Source of the DNA: JACCQS01 sp963766765
GTDB taxonomy: Bacteria; Actinomycetota; Actinomycetes; Mycobacteriales; Geodermatophilaceae
Length of the DNA: 64,000 nucleotides
Assembly (NCBI GenBank): GCA_963766765.1
Contig: CAVYBR010000013.1
Coordinates: 62,001-126,000 of the forward strand
Direction: 5' to 3'
In this document: in pieces, positions 55,749 through 63,999 of the stretch
Layout: the number at the start of each line of letters is the position of its first letter
Position numbering within the stretch: the first letter of the stretch is position 1
Notes under the pieces: generated by a model
Told to the model about the DNA's origin: nothing
Database searches by the model: none
What the model saw: only the letters and a program-made list of their open reading frames with translations
Position numbers and translations under genes: made by a program

Positions 55749-56648
55749 TTACCCACGGTGGAGAATTGCCTCGGCCACCGCCAGTGGACGGCCGTCGATC
55801 CCGTCGCGGTCCTCGCTGGTCCAGACTTCCGAGAGCACGGACATCACAAATCCCCACGCCCGTACCCGATCGTCGGGGAGTCCAGTCAGCCCGCTCAGCT
55901 GATCGAGGCGGGCTGGCAGCAAGCGACGGAGCTCTTCGACGTCTCGCGTCAGCGGGTTGTAGAGCATCGGCCCGATGTCGAAGCCGGGGTCGCCGATGAC
56001 CCCATGCGGGTCAATGGCAAGCCACGAGTCGCCGCCGGCCTGCAGGACATTGTGGTGGTGCAGGTCGCCGTGCAGCAGCACGGTTCGCGCTGCGGTGCCA
56101 GCCAATTGGTCGAGCAGGTTCCGGGCGCGATCCACCAGGACTTGAGGCAGCGGCCCTGACCCGGCGTACCGGCCGTCGTAGTCGGCGAAGGCATGTCCGT
56201 AGTCGACGAGGTTGGGCAGCCCTCGATCTGGCGCCGGTGCACGCCACAGGTCCTGCATGACCGAGCACAAGATCGAGGTAGCCTCGCTGTCGCGGTCCGG
56301 GCCCCATTCGGCAAGCTGCAGACCCGGCTCGGCGCGCTCCAGAAGGAGCGCTCCACGGCGGTCATCGCGAGCCAGCAGGCGCACCGCGCCGTTGCCCGCA
56401 TAGCTGGCCAACGCCACTGCTTCGCGGGTCAACGCCTCCGAGCCCGGCACGGTGAGCTTGACGACGCACCTGGTGCCGGACCGGCTCGTGGCCGGCGCCA
56501 CGTAGTTGTAACTCAGCTCGTACGGCGCGCTGATCTGCAGGCCCCAGGATGCTTCGAGTTCGCCGAGCAGCCGTGGGATGTCCGGTAGCCACTGGCGCCC
56601 GGCATCGCCGTGCACGCCGACGACGTTGGCAACGAACGCCGGGTCCAC
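55749..56648 (-). CDS. Aminoglycoside/hydroxyurea-type phosphotransferase (APH(6)/hur family)
   Basis: 299 residues. Kinase-like fold with catalytic loop HGDLHHHN (193-200) and metal site IDPHGVIGDPGFDIG (Asp213), and an N-terminal lobe Lys in RCVVKLTVPGSEALTREAVAL. Pattern closest to the streptomycin 6-kinase/hydroxyurea group (WLAIDPHG, DPGFDIGPML); substrate cannot be told. GTG start with no clear Shine-Dalgarno. The frame is open back to the rplA stop, through the 15-bp repeats, so an L1 stop-codon readthrough fusion is formally possible but not supported. Confidence 0.8.
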   Translation of the reverse strand: MDPAFVANVVGVHGDAGRQWLPDIPRLLGELEASWGLQISAPYELSYNYVAPATSRSGTRCVVKLTVPGSEALTREAVALASYAGNGAVRLLARDDRRGALLLERAEPGLQLAEWGPDRDSEATSILCSVMQDLWRAPAPDRGLPNLVDYGHAFADYDGRYAGSGPLPQVLVDRARNLLDQLAGTAARTVLLHGDLHHHNVLQAGGDSWLAIDPHGVIGDPGFDIGPMLYNPLTRDVEELRRLLPARLDQLSGLTGLPDDRVRAWGFVMSVLSEVWTSEDRDGIDGRPLAVAEAILHRG

Positions 56649-56649
56649 T

Positions 56650-56694
56650 CTTGGCCCCGACGCTCTCGGCCCCGACGCTCTTGGCCCCGACGCG
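56650..56694. repeat. 15-bp tandem repeat, three copies, between rplA and the kinase gene
   Basis: Three head-to-tail 15-mers of the type cttggccccgacgct, each nearly identical, filling most of the 54-base gap. Open in the kinase frame, as GPRAS repeats. Confidence 0.8.
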
Positions 56695-56702
56695 ATGCGT
56701 CG

Positions 56703-57419
56703 CTAGGCGGACGCGTCGTCGACGGTGACGTTGCGCGTCCGGTTGGGGTCGACGTGAATGCCCGGACCCATCGTCGTGCTGACCGTGACCTTCTGCAGGT
56801 AGCGACCCTTGGCCGACGGCGGCTTGGACCGAAGAACCTCGTCGAGCGCGGCGGCGTAGTTCTCCACCAGCTGCTTCTCGTCGAAGGACACCTTGCCGAT
56901 GATCATGTGCAGGTTCGATTGCTTGTCCACCCGGAAGTTGATCTTGCCGCCCTGGATGTCGGAAACCGCCTTGGCCACATCCGTGGTCACAGTGCCGGTC
57001 TTCGGGTTGGGCATCAGGCCGCGTGGCCCGAGGATGCGAGCGATCCGGCCGACCTTGGCCATCTGGTCCGGGGTGGCGATCGCGGCATCGAATTCCAGGA
57101 AGCCGCCCTGGATCCGCTCGATGAGGTCCTCGGAGCCGACGACGTCGGCACCTGCGGCCTCGGCTTCGGCCGCCTTGTCTCCAGTGGCGAACACGATGAC
57201 GCGGACGGTTTTGCCCGTCCCGTGCGGCAGGCTGACCGTGCCACGGACCATCTGATCTGCCTTGCGCGGATCTACGCCCAGGCGCATGGCCACCTCGACG
57301 GTGGCATCCCACGAGGCGGTCGACGTCTGCTTGGCAAGGCGAGAGGCCTCGACAGGGCTGTACAGGCGATCCTTCTCAACCAGTTCGGCGACCTTGCGAT
57401 AGCTCTTGCTGCGCTTCAT
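56703..57419 (-). CDS. rplA: 50S ribosomal protein L1
   Basis: 238 residues from the ATG at 57419, preceded by an AGGAGG; the open frame reaches 57443. MKRSKSYRKVAELVEKDRLYSPVEASRLAKQ, and the conserved GPRGLMPNPKTGTVT loop. Forms the L1 stalk and moves E-site tRNA. Lies 108 bases after rplK. Confidence 0.98.
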   Translation of the reverse strand: MKRSKSYRKVAELVEKDRLYSPVEASRLAKQTSTASWDATVEVAMRLGVDPRKADQMVRGTVSLPHGTGKTVRVIVFATGDKAAEAEAAGADVVGSEDLIERIQGGFLEFDAAIATPDQMAKVGRIARILGPRGLMPNPKTGTVTTDVAKAVSDIQGGKINFRVDKQSNLHMIIGKVSFDEKQLVENYAAALDEVLRSKPPSAKGRYLQKVTVSTTMGPGIHVDPNRTRNVTVDDASA

Positions 57420-57527
57420 TGCTCCTCCTGTTACGGACTTCACTAGTGGTGAGGTTGTGGTTCAGCGGGACAGCGCGGTCCCTCCCACGCATGTGCCGCT
57501 GGTGCGGCGCATGTTTGTTGCAACGCA

Positions 57528-57959
57528 TCACTGCTTGACGGTGATTCCCATGCTTCGGGCGGTGCCGGCAATGATCTTCTCTGCGGCGTCGAGGTCCTCG
57601 GCGGACAGGTCGTCGAACTTGACCTGGGCGATCTCACGGACCTGGTCGCGGGTGACCGACGCGACCTTGGTCTTGTGTGGCTCGCCGCTGCCCTTCTCGA
57701 CGCCCGCGGCCTTGAGCAGCAGCTTGGCAGCCGGCGGGGTCTTGGTGATGAAGGTGAACGAGCGGTCCTCGTACACCGAGATCTCGACCGGTACGACGTT
57801 GCCGCGCTGTGCCTCGGTCGCCGCGTTGTAGGCCTTGCAGAACTCCATGATGTTGACCCCGTGCTGGCCCAGGGCGGGGCCGACGGGTGGTGCAGGAGTC
57901 GCCGCACCGGCATTGATCTGCAGCTTGATAACAGCCGCAAGCTTCTTCTTTCCAGGCAT
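57528..57959 (-). CDS. rplK: 50S ribosomal protein L11
   Basis: 143 residues: MPGKKKLAAVIKLQINAGAATPAPPVGPALGQHGVNIMEFCKAYNAATE, with the Pro-rich thiostrepton-site helix, ending GTARSMGITVKQ. Part of the GTPase-associated centre. Lies 49 bases after nusG. Confidence 0.98.
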   Translation of the reverse strand: MPGKKKLAAVIKLQINAGAATPAPPVGPALGQHGVNIMEFCKAYNAATEAQRGNVVPVEISVYEDRSFTFITKTPPAAKLLLKAAGVEKGSGEPHKTKVASVTRDQVREIAQVKFDDLSAEDLDAAEKIIAGTARSMGITVKQ

Positions 57960-58008
57960 GTCGTCTCTTCTTCTTCGGTGTGTGGTTCGTGGACAGGTGT
58001 GGGCGGCC

Positions 58009-58824
58009 TCAGATCTTGCTGACCTGGGTGAAGGACAGTTCGACCGGAGTCTCCCGGCCGAAGATCGAGACCAGCACCTTCAACTTCTGCTGCTCCGGAT
58101 TGATTTCGTTGATGGTGGCCGGCAGCGTCGCGAACGGTCCGTCCATGACGGTGACCGATTCGCCGACCTCGAAGTCGACCACCGTGGCGACGGCCTTGGC
58201 TTCGGCGGCCTTCGGCGCCGTGGTCTGCGGTACGAGGATCTTGATGACCTCGTCGAGGGACAACGGTGAGGGCCGGGAGGTAGCACCGACGAAGCCGGTG
58301 ACGCCAGGGGTGTTGCGGACCGCACCCCAGGACTCGTCGTTGAGTTCCATCCGAACGAGCAGGTACCCGGGGAAGACCTTGCGCTGGACCTGCTGACGCT
58401 TGCCGTTCTTGATCTCGGTCACTTCTTCGGTGGGAACTTCGATCTGATAGATGAAGTCCTCCATGTCCAGCGAGGTGATCCGCGTCTCGAGGTTGGTCTT
58501 CACCTTGTTCTCATACCCGGCGTAGGAGTGCACGACGTACCAGTCGCCAGGAGACAGCCGCAGAGACTCTTTGAGCGCCGCGATCGGGTCCTCCTCGACC
58601 TCCGGGGCTGCCGAGGACTCCTCGGGTGTCTCGGCTGGCGCAGTCGACTCCTCGGCGACAGGATCGCTCGGGGCGTCCTGGGTGGGGTCGATCTCGGGAT
58701 CGGCTAGCACGCGCTCGCTCTCTTCATCTGTCTCTGTCACGCCTGTCTCAGTCACGTCTGTCTGATTCTCTGTCTGATCAGCAGGATCGGTAGCGGGGTT
58801 CTCTGCCCCAGGGGTGGAAGTCAT
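58009..58824 (-). CDS. nusG: Transcription antitermination factor NusG
   Basis: 271 residues. An acidic N-terminal extension of about 88 residues (TETDEESER, DPEIDPTQDAPSD), frequent in actinobacteria, then the NGN domain (DWYVVHSYAGYENKVKTNLETRITSLDMEDFIYQIEVPTEEV) and KOW domain (VGESVTVMDGPFATLPATINEINPEQQKLKVLVSIFGRETPVEL). Couples RNA polymerase to S10/Rho. Confidence 0.98.
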   Translation of the reverse strand: MTSTPGAENPATDPADQTENQTDVTETGVTETDEESERVLADPEIDPTQDAPSDPVAEESTAPAETPEESSAAPEVEEDPIAALKESLRLSPGDWYVVHSYAGYENKVKTNLETRITSLDMEDFIYQIEVPTEEVTEIKNGKRQQVQRKVFPGYLLVRMELNDESWGAVRNTPGVTGFVGATSRPSPLSLDEVIKILVPQTTAPKAAEAKAVATVVDFEVGESVTVMDGPFATLPATINEINPEQQKLKVLVSIFGRETPVELSFTQVSKI

Positions 58825-58845
58825 ACGTCACGCGTTTCGACTGGA

Positions 58846-59865
58846 TCAGCCGAAGACAGCCAACACCCCCTGGGCGAAGAGAATGTCCAGGCCGGCGACC
58901 AGAGCCACCATGAAGATCATGAAGACGAGCACGACGCTGGTGTAGATGATCAGTTCCCGGCGGCCGGGCCACACCACTTTGGCGAGCTCAGCGATCACCT
59001 CGCGCAGGAAGCGGGCAAGGTTGCGCGGACCACCGGCGCTGGACGTGGTTTTCTTGGCCGCTGTCTTCTTGGCCGTCGCTTTCTTGGCTGCTGCCTTCTT
59101 CGAGGCCGACGTGCCGACGGACTTCTTTCCCGCTGAAGTGGCCGGCTTGGTCGGCGGGGACTTCTTCGACGACGTCGCTGCCGCCTCCTCCGCCGCTGCC
59201 CGCCGGGCTGCTGCGGCACGTGCCCGGCGCGGAGAGAGCGAAGCGGCTACCGGCTCCTGGTCGTCGGCTTGGTCCTCTTCGTCGTCGTCGGCGTCGTCGA
59301 GCTCATCGTCATCGTCGAGCTCATCGTCATCGGCCAGGTCCTCGACATCATCGACGTCGTCGTCGTCGTCATCGAGATCTTCGTCGTCGTCGTCGAGATC
59401 GTCGTCATCGTCGAGATCGTCGTCATCGTCGAGATCGTCGTCATCGTCGTCGAGATCGTCGTCATCGTCGAGGGCGTCGTCATCGTCGAGCTCATCCTCG
59501 TCGTCGAGCTCGGCCTCGGGGTCGAAGTCGTCGGCCACGTCGGCGTCATCGGCGGCGGCGGTGTCGGTCGCGCTGGCATCGACATCCACCCCATCGACAT
59601 CCACCGCATCGAGATCGTCCGCGGGGTCGCTGTCCGCGGCGTCATCGACATCGTCAGCGGCCGGGGGCTCGGCAGCACTGGCGGACATGGCGGTCGACGT
59701 CTCGTCCTCGGCTGCTGGCGCGTCCTCGGCAGCGGAAGGGGAGTCAGCAGACGTCGGCTCGGCCTGTGTTCCGCCCGCCTTCGCAGGACCGCTGGGTGGC
59801 CGCTTGCGCGCGCCGGCCACTCGGCCGCGACCTGCTGGCCGTCGTCCGCCTCTGTTGCTCGCCAC
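58846..59865 (-). CDS. secE: Preprotein translocase subunit SecE with exceptionally long polyampholytic N-terminus
   Basis: 339 residues; actinobacterial SecE is usually about 60-160. The true SecE lies at 281-339: ARFLREVIAELAKVVWPGRRELIIYTSVVLVFMIFMVALVAGLDILF, with its single membrane helix near 307-330. Before it come an Arg/Gly-rich patch (4-28), an acidic run (70-205) almost entirely Asp with Leu/Glu spacers, and an Ala/Lys-rich run with repeated KKAAAKK units (212-280). The acidic run is encoded by GAC/GAT tandem repeats (about 59270-59510). GTG start at 59865 has a GGAG 11 bases away, so the exact start is uncertain, but the frame is continuous. Position before nusG is canonical. Confidence 0.93.
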   Translation of the reverse strand: MASNRGGRRPAGRGRVAGARKRPPSGPAKAGGTQAEPTSADSPSAAEDAPAAEDETSTAMSASAAEPPAADDVDDAADSDPADDLDAVDVDGVDVDASATDTAAADDADVADDFDPEAELDDEDELDDDDALDDDDDLDDDDDDLDDDDDLDDDDDLDDDDEDLDDDDDDVDDVEDLADDDELDDDDELDDADDDEEDQADDQEPVAASLSPRRARAAAARRAAAEEAAATSSKKSPPTKPATSAGKKSVGTSASKKAAAKKATAKKTAAKKTTSSAGGPRNLARFLREVIAELAKVVWPGRRELIIYTSVVLVFMIFMVALVAGLDILFAQGVLAVFG

Positions 59866-59963
59866 CTAGCTCGTCACTCCGTCTCGGTCGTTCCGCGGGT
59901 CACTGCTGTCACGCCGCGTCGCATGCCCACCGGCAGGTCACTTCGCGCCGGTCACGTCTGTCG

Positions 59964-60036
59964 CAGGGGTGACAGGACTTGAACCTGCAACCTGCGGTTT
60001 TGGAGACCGCTGCTCTACCAATTGAGCCACACCCCT
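59964..60036 (-). tRNA. tRNA-Trp (anticodon CCA)
   Basis: Cloverleaf on the minus strand: acceptor AGGGGTG with CACCCCT, anticodon loop CTCCAAA giving anticodon CCA, T-arm GTTCAAGTC, discriminator G. The terminal CCA is not encoded. Sits just upstream of secE, as in other actinobacteria. The intended Trp identity is clear. Confidence 0.97.
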
Positions 60037-60181
60037 CGGCCGGGCATGCCAGCCCCGAGACATCAACGAGACATCACGAACTGAGCATGGGCAAGCCGAT
60101 TAAGGGGTCGCTACCCCCAAGAACAGCAGTGTACGGGAGAACGGTCGCGTCCTTCCACCGACGCCGTGCGAACATAACCAC

Positions 60182-61447
60182 ATGGCGTTCGCAGAGCCGA
60201 CGGTGACCACGTCCAGCGCACCAGAGAACCCACCGGCCGCACGCGTGCAGCCCCGAGTATCTCGTCGGGTCGGGGCCATCGCCCCGTCAGCGACGCTGGC
60301 CGTTGATGCCAAGGCCAAAGCGCTGAAAGCAGCCGGCCGGCCGGTGATCGGGTTCGGAGCCGGCGAGCCCGACTTCGCCACTCCGGAGCACATTGTCGAG
60401 GCCGCTGTCGCCGCGTGCCGGGAGCCGCGCTTCCATCGTTACACCCCGGCCGGCGGTCTACCCGAGCTTCGCGAAGCGATCGCCGCGGCCACCGTGCGCA
60501 ACTCCGGTCTGCCGTGCACCGCAGCTGACGTGCTGGTGACCAATGGGGGCAAGCAGGCTGTTTACGAGTCGATGGCCGCGCTCCTCGATCCCGGGGACGA
60601 GGTGCTCCTGCCGACGCCGTACTGGACGACGTACCCGGAGGCGATCCGGTTGGCCGGCGGAGTTCCGGTCGAGGTCGTCACCGACGAGAGTTCGGGTTAC
60701 CTGGCATCGGTCGACCAGTTTGCCGCGCACCTGACACCGCGCACGAAGATGCTGCTCTTCTGCTCCCCGAGCAACCCGACCGGCGCGGTCTATCCGCCGG
60801 AGCAAGTGACCGAGATCGGTACCTGGGCCGTCGAGCAGGGCCTGTGGGTGGTCACCGACGAGATCTACGAACACCTCGTCTACGGCGAAGCCCGGCACGT
60901 CTCGATGCCGGTCGTCGTTCCGGAGCTCGCGCAGCGGTGCGTGGTTCTCAACGGCGTGGCCAAGACCTTCGCGATGACCGGCTGGCGGGTCGGGTGGATG
61001 GTCGCACCCGCCGACGTCATCACGGCGGCCACCAATCTGCACTCGCACTCAACGTCAAATGTGGCCAACGTGTCGCAAGCAGCAGCACTGGCGGCGTTGA
61101 CCGGTGGTCTCGACGACGTCGTGCGGATGCGCGAGGCATTCGATCGGCGACGGCATCTGATGGTGTCCATGCTGCGCCAGATCCCGGGGGTGGCCTGCCC
61201 GGAGCCGCAAGGCGCCTTCTATGCCTATCCCTGCGTTCGTACCCTGCTCGGCCGCGAACTGCGTGGGCGGACACCGACGAGCAGCGCCGAGCTGGCGACC
61301 TTGATCCTCGACGAGGTCGAGGTGGCCGCTGTACCAGGGGAAGCCTTCGGCACCGACGGCTATCTGCGGCTGTCCTATGCGCTGGGCGACGACGACCTTG
61401 TCGAAGGCATCACCCGGATCCAGGGACTGCTTGCCGAGCTGAGCTGA
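60182..61447 (+). CDS. aspC: Aspartate aminotransferase, class I (PLP-dependent)
   Basis: 421 residues with a 28-residue extension. Class I motifs: GFGAGEPDFATPEHI, NGGKQAVYESMAALLDPGDEVLLPTPYWTTYPEAI, FCSPSNPTGAVYPPE, VTDEIYEHLVYG, VVLNGVAKTFAMTGWRVGWMVAP (PLP lysine 261) and YLRLSYAL (substrate Arg). Makes aspartate/glutamate by transamination. Divergent from tRNA-Trp; the aspC-trpT-secE arrangement occurs in other actinobacteria. Ends 22 bases from the convergent peptidase gene. Confidence 0.93.
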   Translation: MAFAEPTVTTSSAPENPPAARVQPRVSRRVGAIAPSATLAVDAKAKALKAAGRPVIGFGAGEPDFATPEHIVEAAVAACREPRFHRYTPAGGLPELREAIAAATVRNSGLPCTAADVLVTNGGKQAVYESMAALLDPGDEVLLPTPYWTTYPEAIRLAGGVPVEVVTDESSGYLASVDQFAAHLTPRTKMLLFCSPSNPTGAVYPPEQVTEIGTWAVEQGLWVVTDEIYEHLVYGEARHVSMPVVVPELAQRCVVLNGVAKTFAMTGWRVGWMVAPADVITAATNLHSHSTSNVANVSQAAALAALTGGLDDVVRMREAFDRRRHLMVSMLRQIPGVACPEPQGAFYAYPCVRTLLGRELRGRTPTSSAELATLILDEVEVAAVPGEAFGTDGYLRLSYALGDDDLVEGITRIQGLLAELS

Positions 61448-61469
61448 GCCGCACCACAAGACCAGCGGG

Positions 61470-62885
61470 TCAGCCGAACGCGCCCGCGTCGTCCAAGACC
61501 GCGAGTGCCTCGGGTAACTCCTGCAGCGCCGTGGCAACGTCGTCCGGGACGGCGATCTGCCACGCCTGCGCGTCGACGTAGCAGCGCACGGCGTCGTCGA
61601 ATGCCTCCGGTCCGCCCGCCTCGCGGGCCACGACCAGCGCCGCACGACCCTTCCCGTAGACGACGGCGAAATACTCCTCGGTGTCCGGGAAGTCCCCCAT
61701 CGAGGAGCCGATGTCGCCTGGGATGTCCAGGTCCGACGTGTCGGGTGTCGGCTCGTCGATCAGGAGTTCGGCGTACGAGGCGAAAGCCTCATCGAGCCAC
61801 GGGTCCCGATACTGGGAATTGCCGACCATCCCGTAGAACCACATGTGCGCGATCTCGTGAACCAGAACCACCCGGCTGTCGGAGGCGAGGAGGATCGACG
61901 ACGGGTACTCGATCCCACCACCGAAGTCGGGCAGCACTGGGATCGTGAGGGTGCCGTACGGAAAAGGCCCGAAAGAATCTTCGAACTGCTCGATGATCGA
62001 CGCCGCGTCGTTGGCAAGCTCGGCCGGGTCGGCATCGGCATCCGGCAGGACCCCGACGGTGATGTCGGTATCGCCGGCCGACGCCTCAGCCAGGTCGAAC
62101 TGTCCGGCAGCCACGCTGACATCGCGTGCTGCCGACTCGCTGGACGTCCAAATGCGTCGGCCATCCCGCACTGAGGACGGTGGGTCTTGGGCGCCGGTCA
62201 TGAGCACCTGCAGTGCCGCGGGTGCATCGACCCGGATGGTGGTGTCCGCAACCTGGCTTGTTGCCGTCTCCCCCAGCAGGCTCACGAAGGAGTCCCGGTG
62301 CCAGCCCTCCCCCGGCTCCCAGGCCAGGAGCGGAAACCCACTGGCCCACCACGACAGCCCATCGGCGGTGCCGAAGCGGTCGAAGGTCCCGTCGCCGAGT
62401 TCGAGTTCGAACTCGAGAGACACTTCGATGCTGTCACCGGCGGGGACCTCTTCGCCCAGCTCCACGACCAGCAATCCACCGGGAGTCGTGACATACGCAT
62501 CGGCGGCCTCGTACCCGTAGCCCGCTACATCCTTGCCGCTGACATCGGTCACTGTGAGCAGGTTCCCGAAGGGAGCCGACACTGGGCTGTTCGGGATCAG
62601 CTGAAATACGAGCTCATCGGTCGGGAGATCTGGGGTGAAGGTCACGGTCTCGGAACCGGTCACGATGCGCAGGTTCTCAGCGAGGGTGAACTCCAGGGAG
62701 ACGACCGGACGATCGTCGGCCGGGACCGCCCGCTCGGCCGGACATGCGCCCTCGTCGGCCGGCGTCTCCTGCGCCTCGTTCGTCGACGGATCCGGCGGAA
62801 AGCCGACACCATCCGGGGCGGCGCCGCATCCGGCAAGCAACAGTCCGACAACCAGGGCGCAGCCGTACCTCAAAGGACGGGTCAT
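61470..62885 (-). CDS. M1-like metallopeptidase lipoprotein
   Basis: 471 residues. Lipoprotein signal MTRPLRYGCALVVGLLLAGC with Cys20 as the lipid anchor. Zinc motif HEIAH (343-347) and the third ligand Glu366 in DPWLDEAFASY, with the 18-residue spacing of M1 aminopeptidases; GGGIEYPSS (322-330) stands for the GAMEN-type exopeptidase loop. Start 8 bases after hadB, so co-transcribed. A longer frame to 62942 lies inside hadB and would lose the signal. Exported, surface-anchored; substrate unknown. Confidence 0.88.
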   Translation of the reverse strand: MTRPLRYGCALVVGLLLAGCGAAPDGVGFPPDPSTNEAQETPADEGACPAERAVPADDRPVVSLEFTLAENLRIVTGSETVTFTPDLPTDELVFQLIPNSPVSAPFGNLLTVTDVSGKDVAGYGYEAADAYVTTPGGLLVVELGEEVPAGDSIEVSLEFELELGDGTFDRFGTADGLSWWASGFPLLAWEPGEGWHRDSFVSLLGETATSQVADTTIRVDAPAALQVLMTGAQDPPSSVRDGRRIWTSSESAARDVSVAAGQFDLAEASAGDTDITVGVLPDADADPAELANDAASIIEQFEDSFGPFPYGTLTIPVLPDFGGGIEYPSSILLASDSRVVLVHEIAHMWFYGMVGNSQYRDPWLDEAFASYAELLIDEPTPDTSDLDIPGDIGSSMGDFPDTEEYFAVVYGKGRAALVVAREAGGPEAFDDAVRCYVDAQAWQIAVPDDVATALQELPEALAVLDDAGAFG

Positions 62886-62893
62886 GGAATGCA

Positions 62894-63358
62894 CTAGGAG
62901 AGGACGACGACGGCCCGCGCCACGGACAGGACCTTGTCCCAACCGGAGTCGTCGGCTCCGGTCTTGGCCAGGATGTCGACTCGGACCTGCCGGTCGGCCA
63001 GCTTCTTGGCGACGCGGGCGGTGATGCGCAGCTCTGCGCCGTCCTCGTCGTCCGGGACGACCACGGGGCGGGAGAAGCGCACGGCATAGTCCACCACCGC
63101 GCCCGGGTCCCCGACCCAGTCGGTGACGATCCGCGCCGCCAACGCCATGGTCAGCATCCCGTGCGCGATGACGTCCGGCAGTCCCACCGCGGTGGCGGCG
63201 CGCTCATTCCAGTGAATGACGTTGAAGTCCCCTGAGGCGCCGCAATATCGCACCAGGTCCTCGCGCCGGATCCTGCAGGAGGCCGCTGGCAGCTCGAATC
63301 CCTCATCCACACTGTCGTAGCGCGGGTATCTCTCCTCGCCCGCGGCGGTCGGCGTCAC
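62894..63358 (-). CDS. hadB: MaoC-like (3R)-hydroxyacyl dehydratase subunit, HadB type
   Basis: 154 residues with a hot-dog fold and the hydratase-2 motif GDFNVIHWNERAATAVGLPDVIAHGMLTM (catalytic Asp and His). In mycobacteria HadB is the catalytic half of the fatty-acid dehydratase HadAB. ATGA overlap with hadA. No hadC follows; a peptidase gene does. Confidence 0.9.
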   Translation of the reverse strand: MTPTAAGEERYPRYDSVDEGFELPAASCRIRREDLVRYCGASGDFNVIHWNERAATAVGLPDVIAHGMLTMALAARIVTDWVGDPGAVVDYAVRFSRPVVVPDDEDGAELRITARVAKKLADRQVRVDILAKTGADDSGWDKVLSVARAVVVLS

Positions 63359-63816
63359 TGATCGACCTCGTCGGTCGGGCCGCGGGCAACCAGCGTGGAG
63401 AAAGCAGTGACCACCTGCTCGCCCGCTTCGGTGGTGACATCCACCCGGGTGCTGATCAGGTCGTTCCCCGCCGCGGCCTGGATGTTGTCCACCGTGAGGA
63501 TCCCGGTCAAGCGATCCCCGGCGCGAATCGGCCGGGTGACGAGGAAGCGCTGTTGACCATGCACAACCCTGGTGTAGTCCAAGCCGAGCTCGGGGTCGAA
63601 GACGACCTGGGCACCGATCCGCTGAGTGATGACGATCGGAAAGGTCGGCGGAGCTATCACGTCGGCGTGACCTGCCGCTCGGGCAGCAGCGGGATCGCGG
63701 TAGATCGGGTTGGGGTCGCCGATGGCGTCGGCGAACTCGCGGATCTTCTCGCGCCCGACCTCATAGACCTCCGCCGCCGGATACGTTCGGCCGATGAAGG
63801 AGGGGTCGAGTGCCAT
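63355..63816 (-). CDS. hadA: MaoC-like dehydratase partner subunit, HadA type (UPF0336)
   Basis: 153 residues: MALDPSFIGRTYPAAEVYEVGREKIREFADAIGDPNPIYRDPAAARAAGHADVIAPPTFPIVI, the FAS1-type dehydratase N-half with no catalytic His, which in mycobacteria forms the acyl-binding half of HadAB. Located between rpmG and hadB as in mycobacteria, and 18 bases after the rpmG stop. Confidence 0.9.
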   Translation of the reverse strand: MALDPSFIGRTYPAAEVYEVGREKIREFADAIGDPNPIYRDPAAARAAGHADVIAPPTFPIVITQRIGAQVVFDPELGLDYTRVVHGQQRFLVTRPIRAGDRLTGILTVDNIQAAAGNDLISTRVDVTTEAGEQVVTAFSTLVARGPTDEVDQ

Positions 63817-63834
63817 CTCCGAGAGTGCCGGGAG

Positions 63835-63999
63835 TTAGCGGGTCTCGCGGTGGACCTGATGCGCGCGGCAGTGCGGGCAGAACTTCTTCAACTCCAGGCG
63901 ATCTGGGTCGTTGCGTCGATTCTTCCTGGTGATGTAGTTGCGGTGCTTGCACTCCTGGCAGGCCAGCGTGATCTTGGGGCGGACGTCGGTGGCGGCCAC
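63835..63999 (-). CDS. rpmG: 50S ribosomal protein L33 (zinc-binding form)
   Basis: 54 residues: VAATDVRPKITLACQECKHRNYITRKNRRNDPDRLELKKFCPHCRAHQVHRETR. Four cysteines (14, 17, 41, 44) make the C+ zinc ribbon. The GTG start at 63999 touches the window edge, so an upstream start cannot be excluded. Confidence 0.9.
   Translation of the reverse strand: MAATDVRPKITLACQECKHRNYITRKNRRNDPDRLELKKFCPHCRAHQVHRETR

Noticed and set aside
59270..59510. CRISPR-like array in the secE region
   Set aside because: Repeats are contiguous, vary in length, are coding (Asp runs), and there are no unique spacers or cas genes.
59220..59972. Arg/His-rich repeat frame opposite secE
   Set aside because: Complement of the SecE Asp tract; composition is forced by the repeat.
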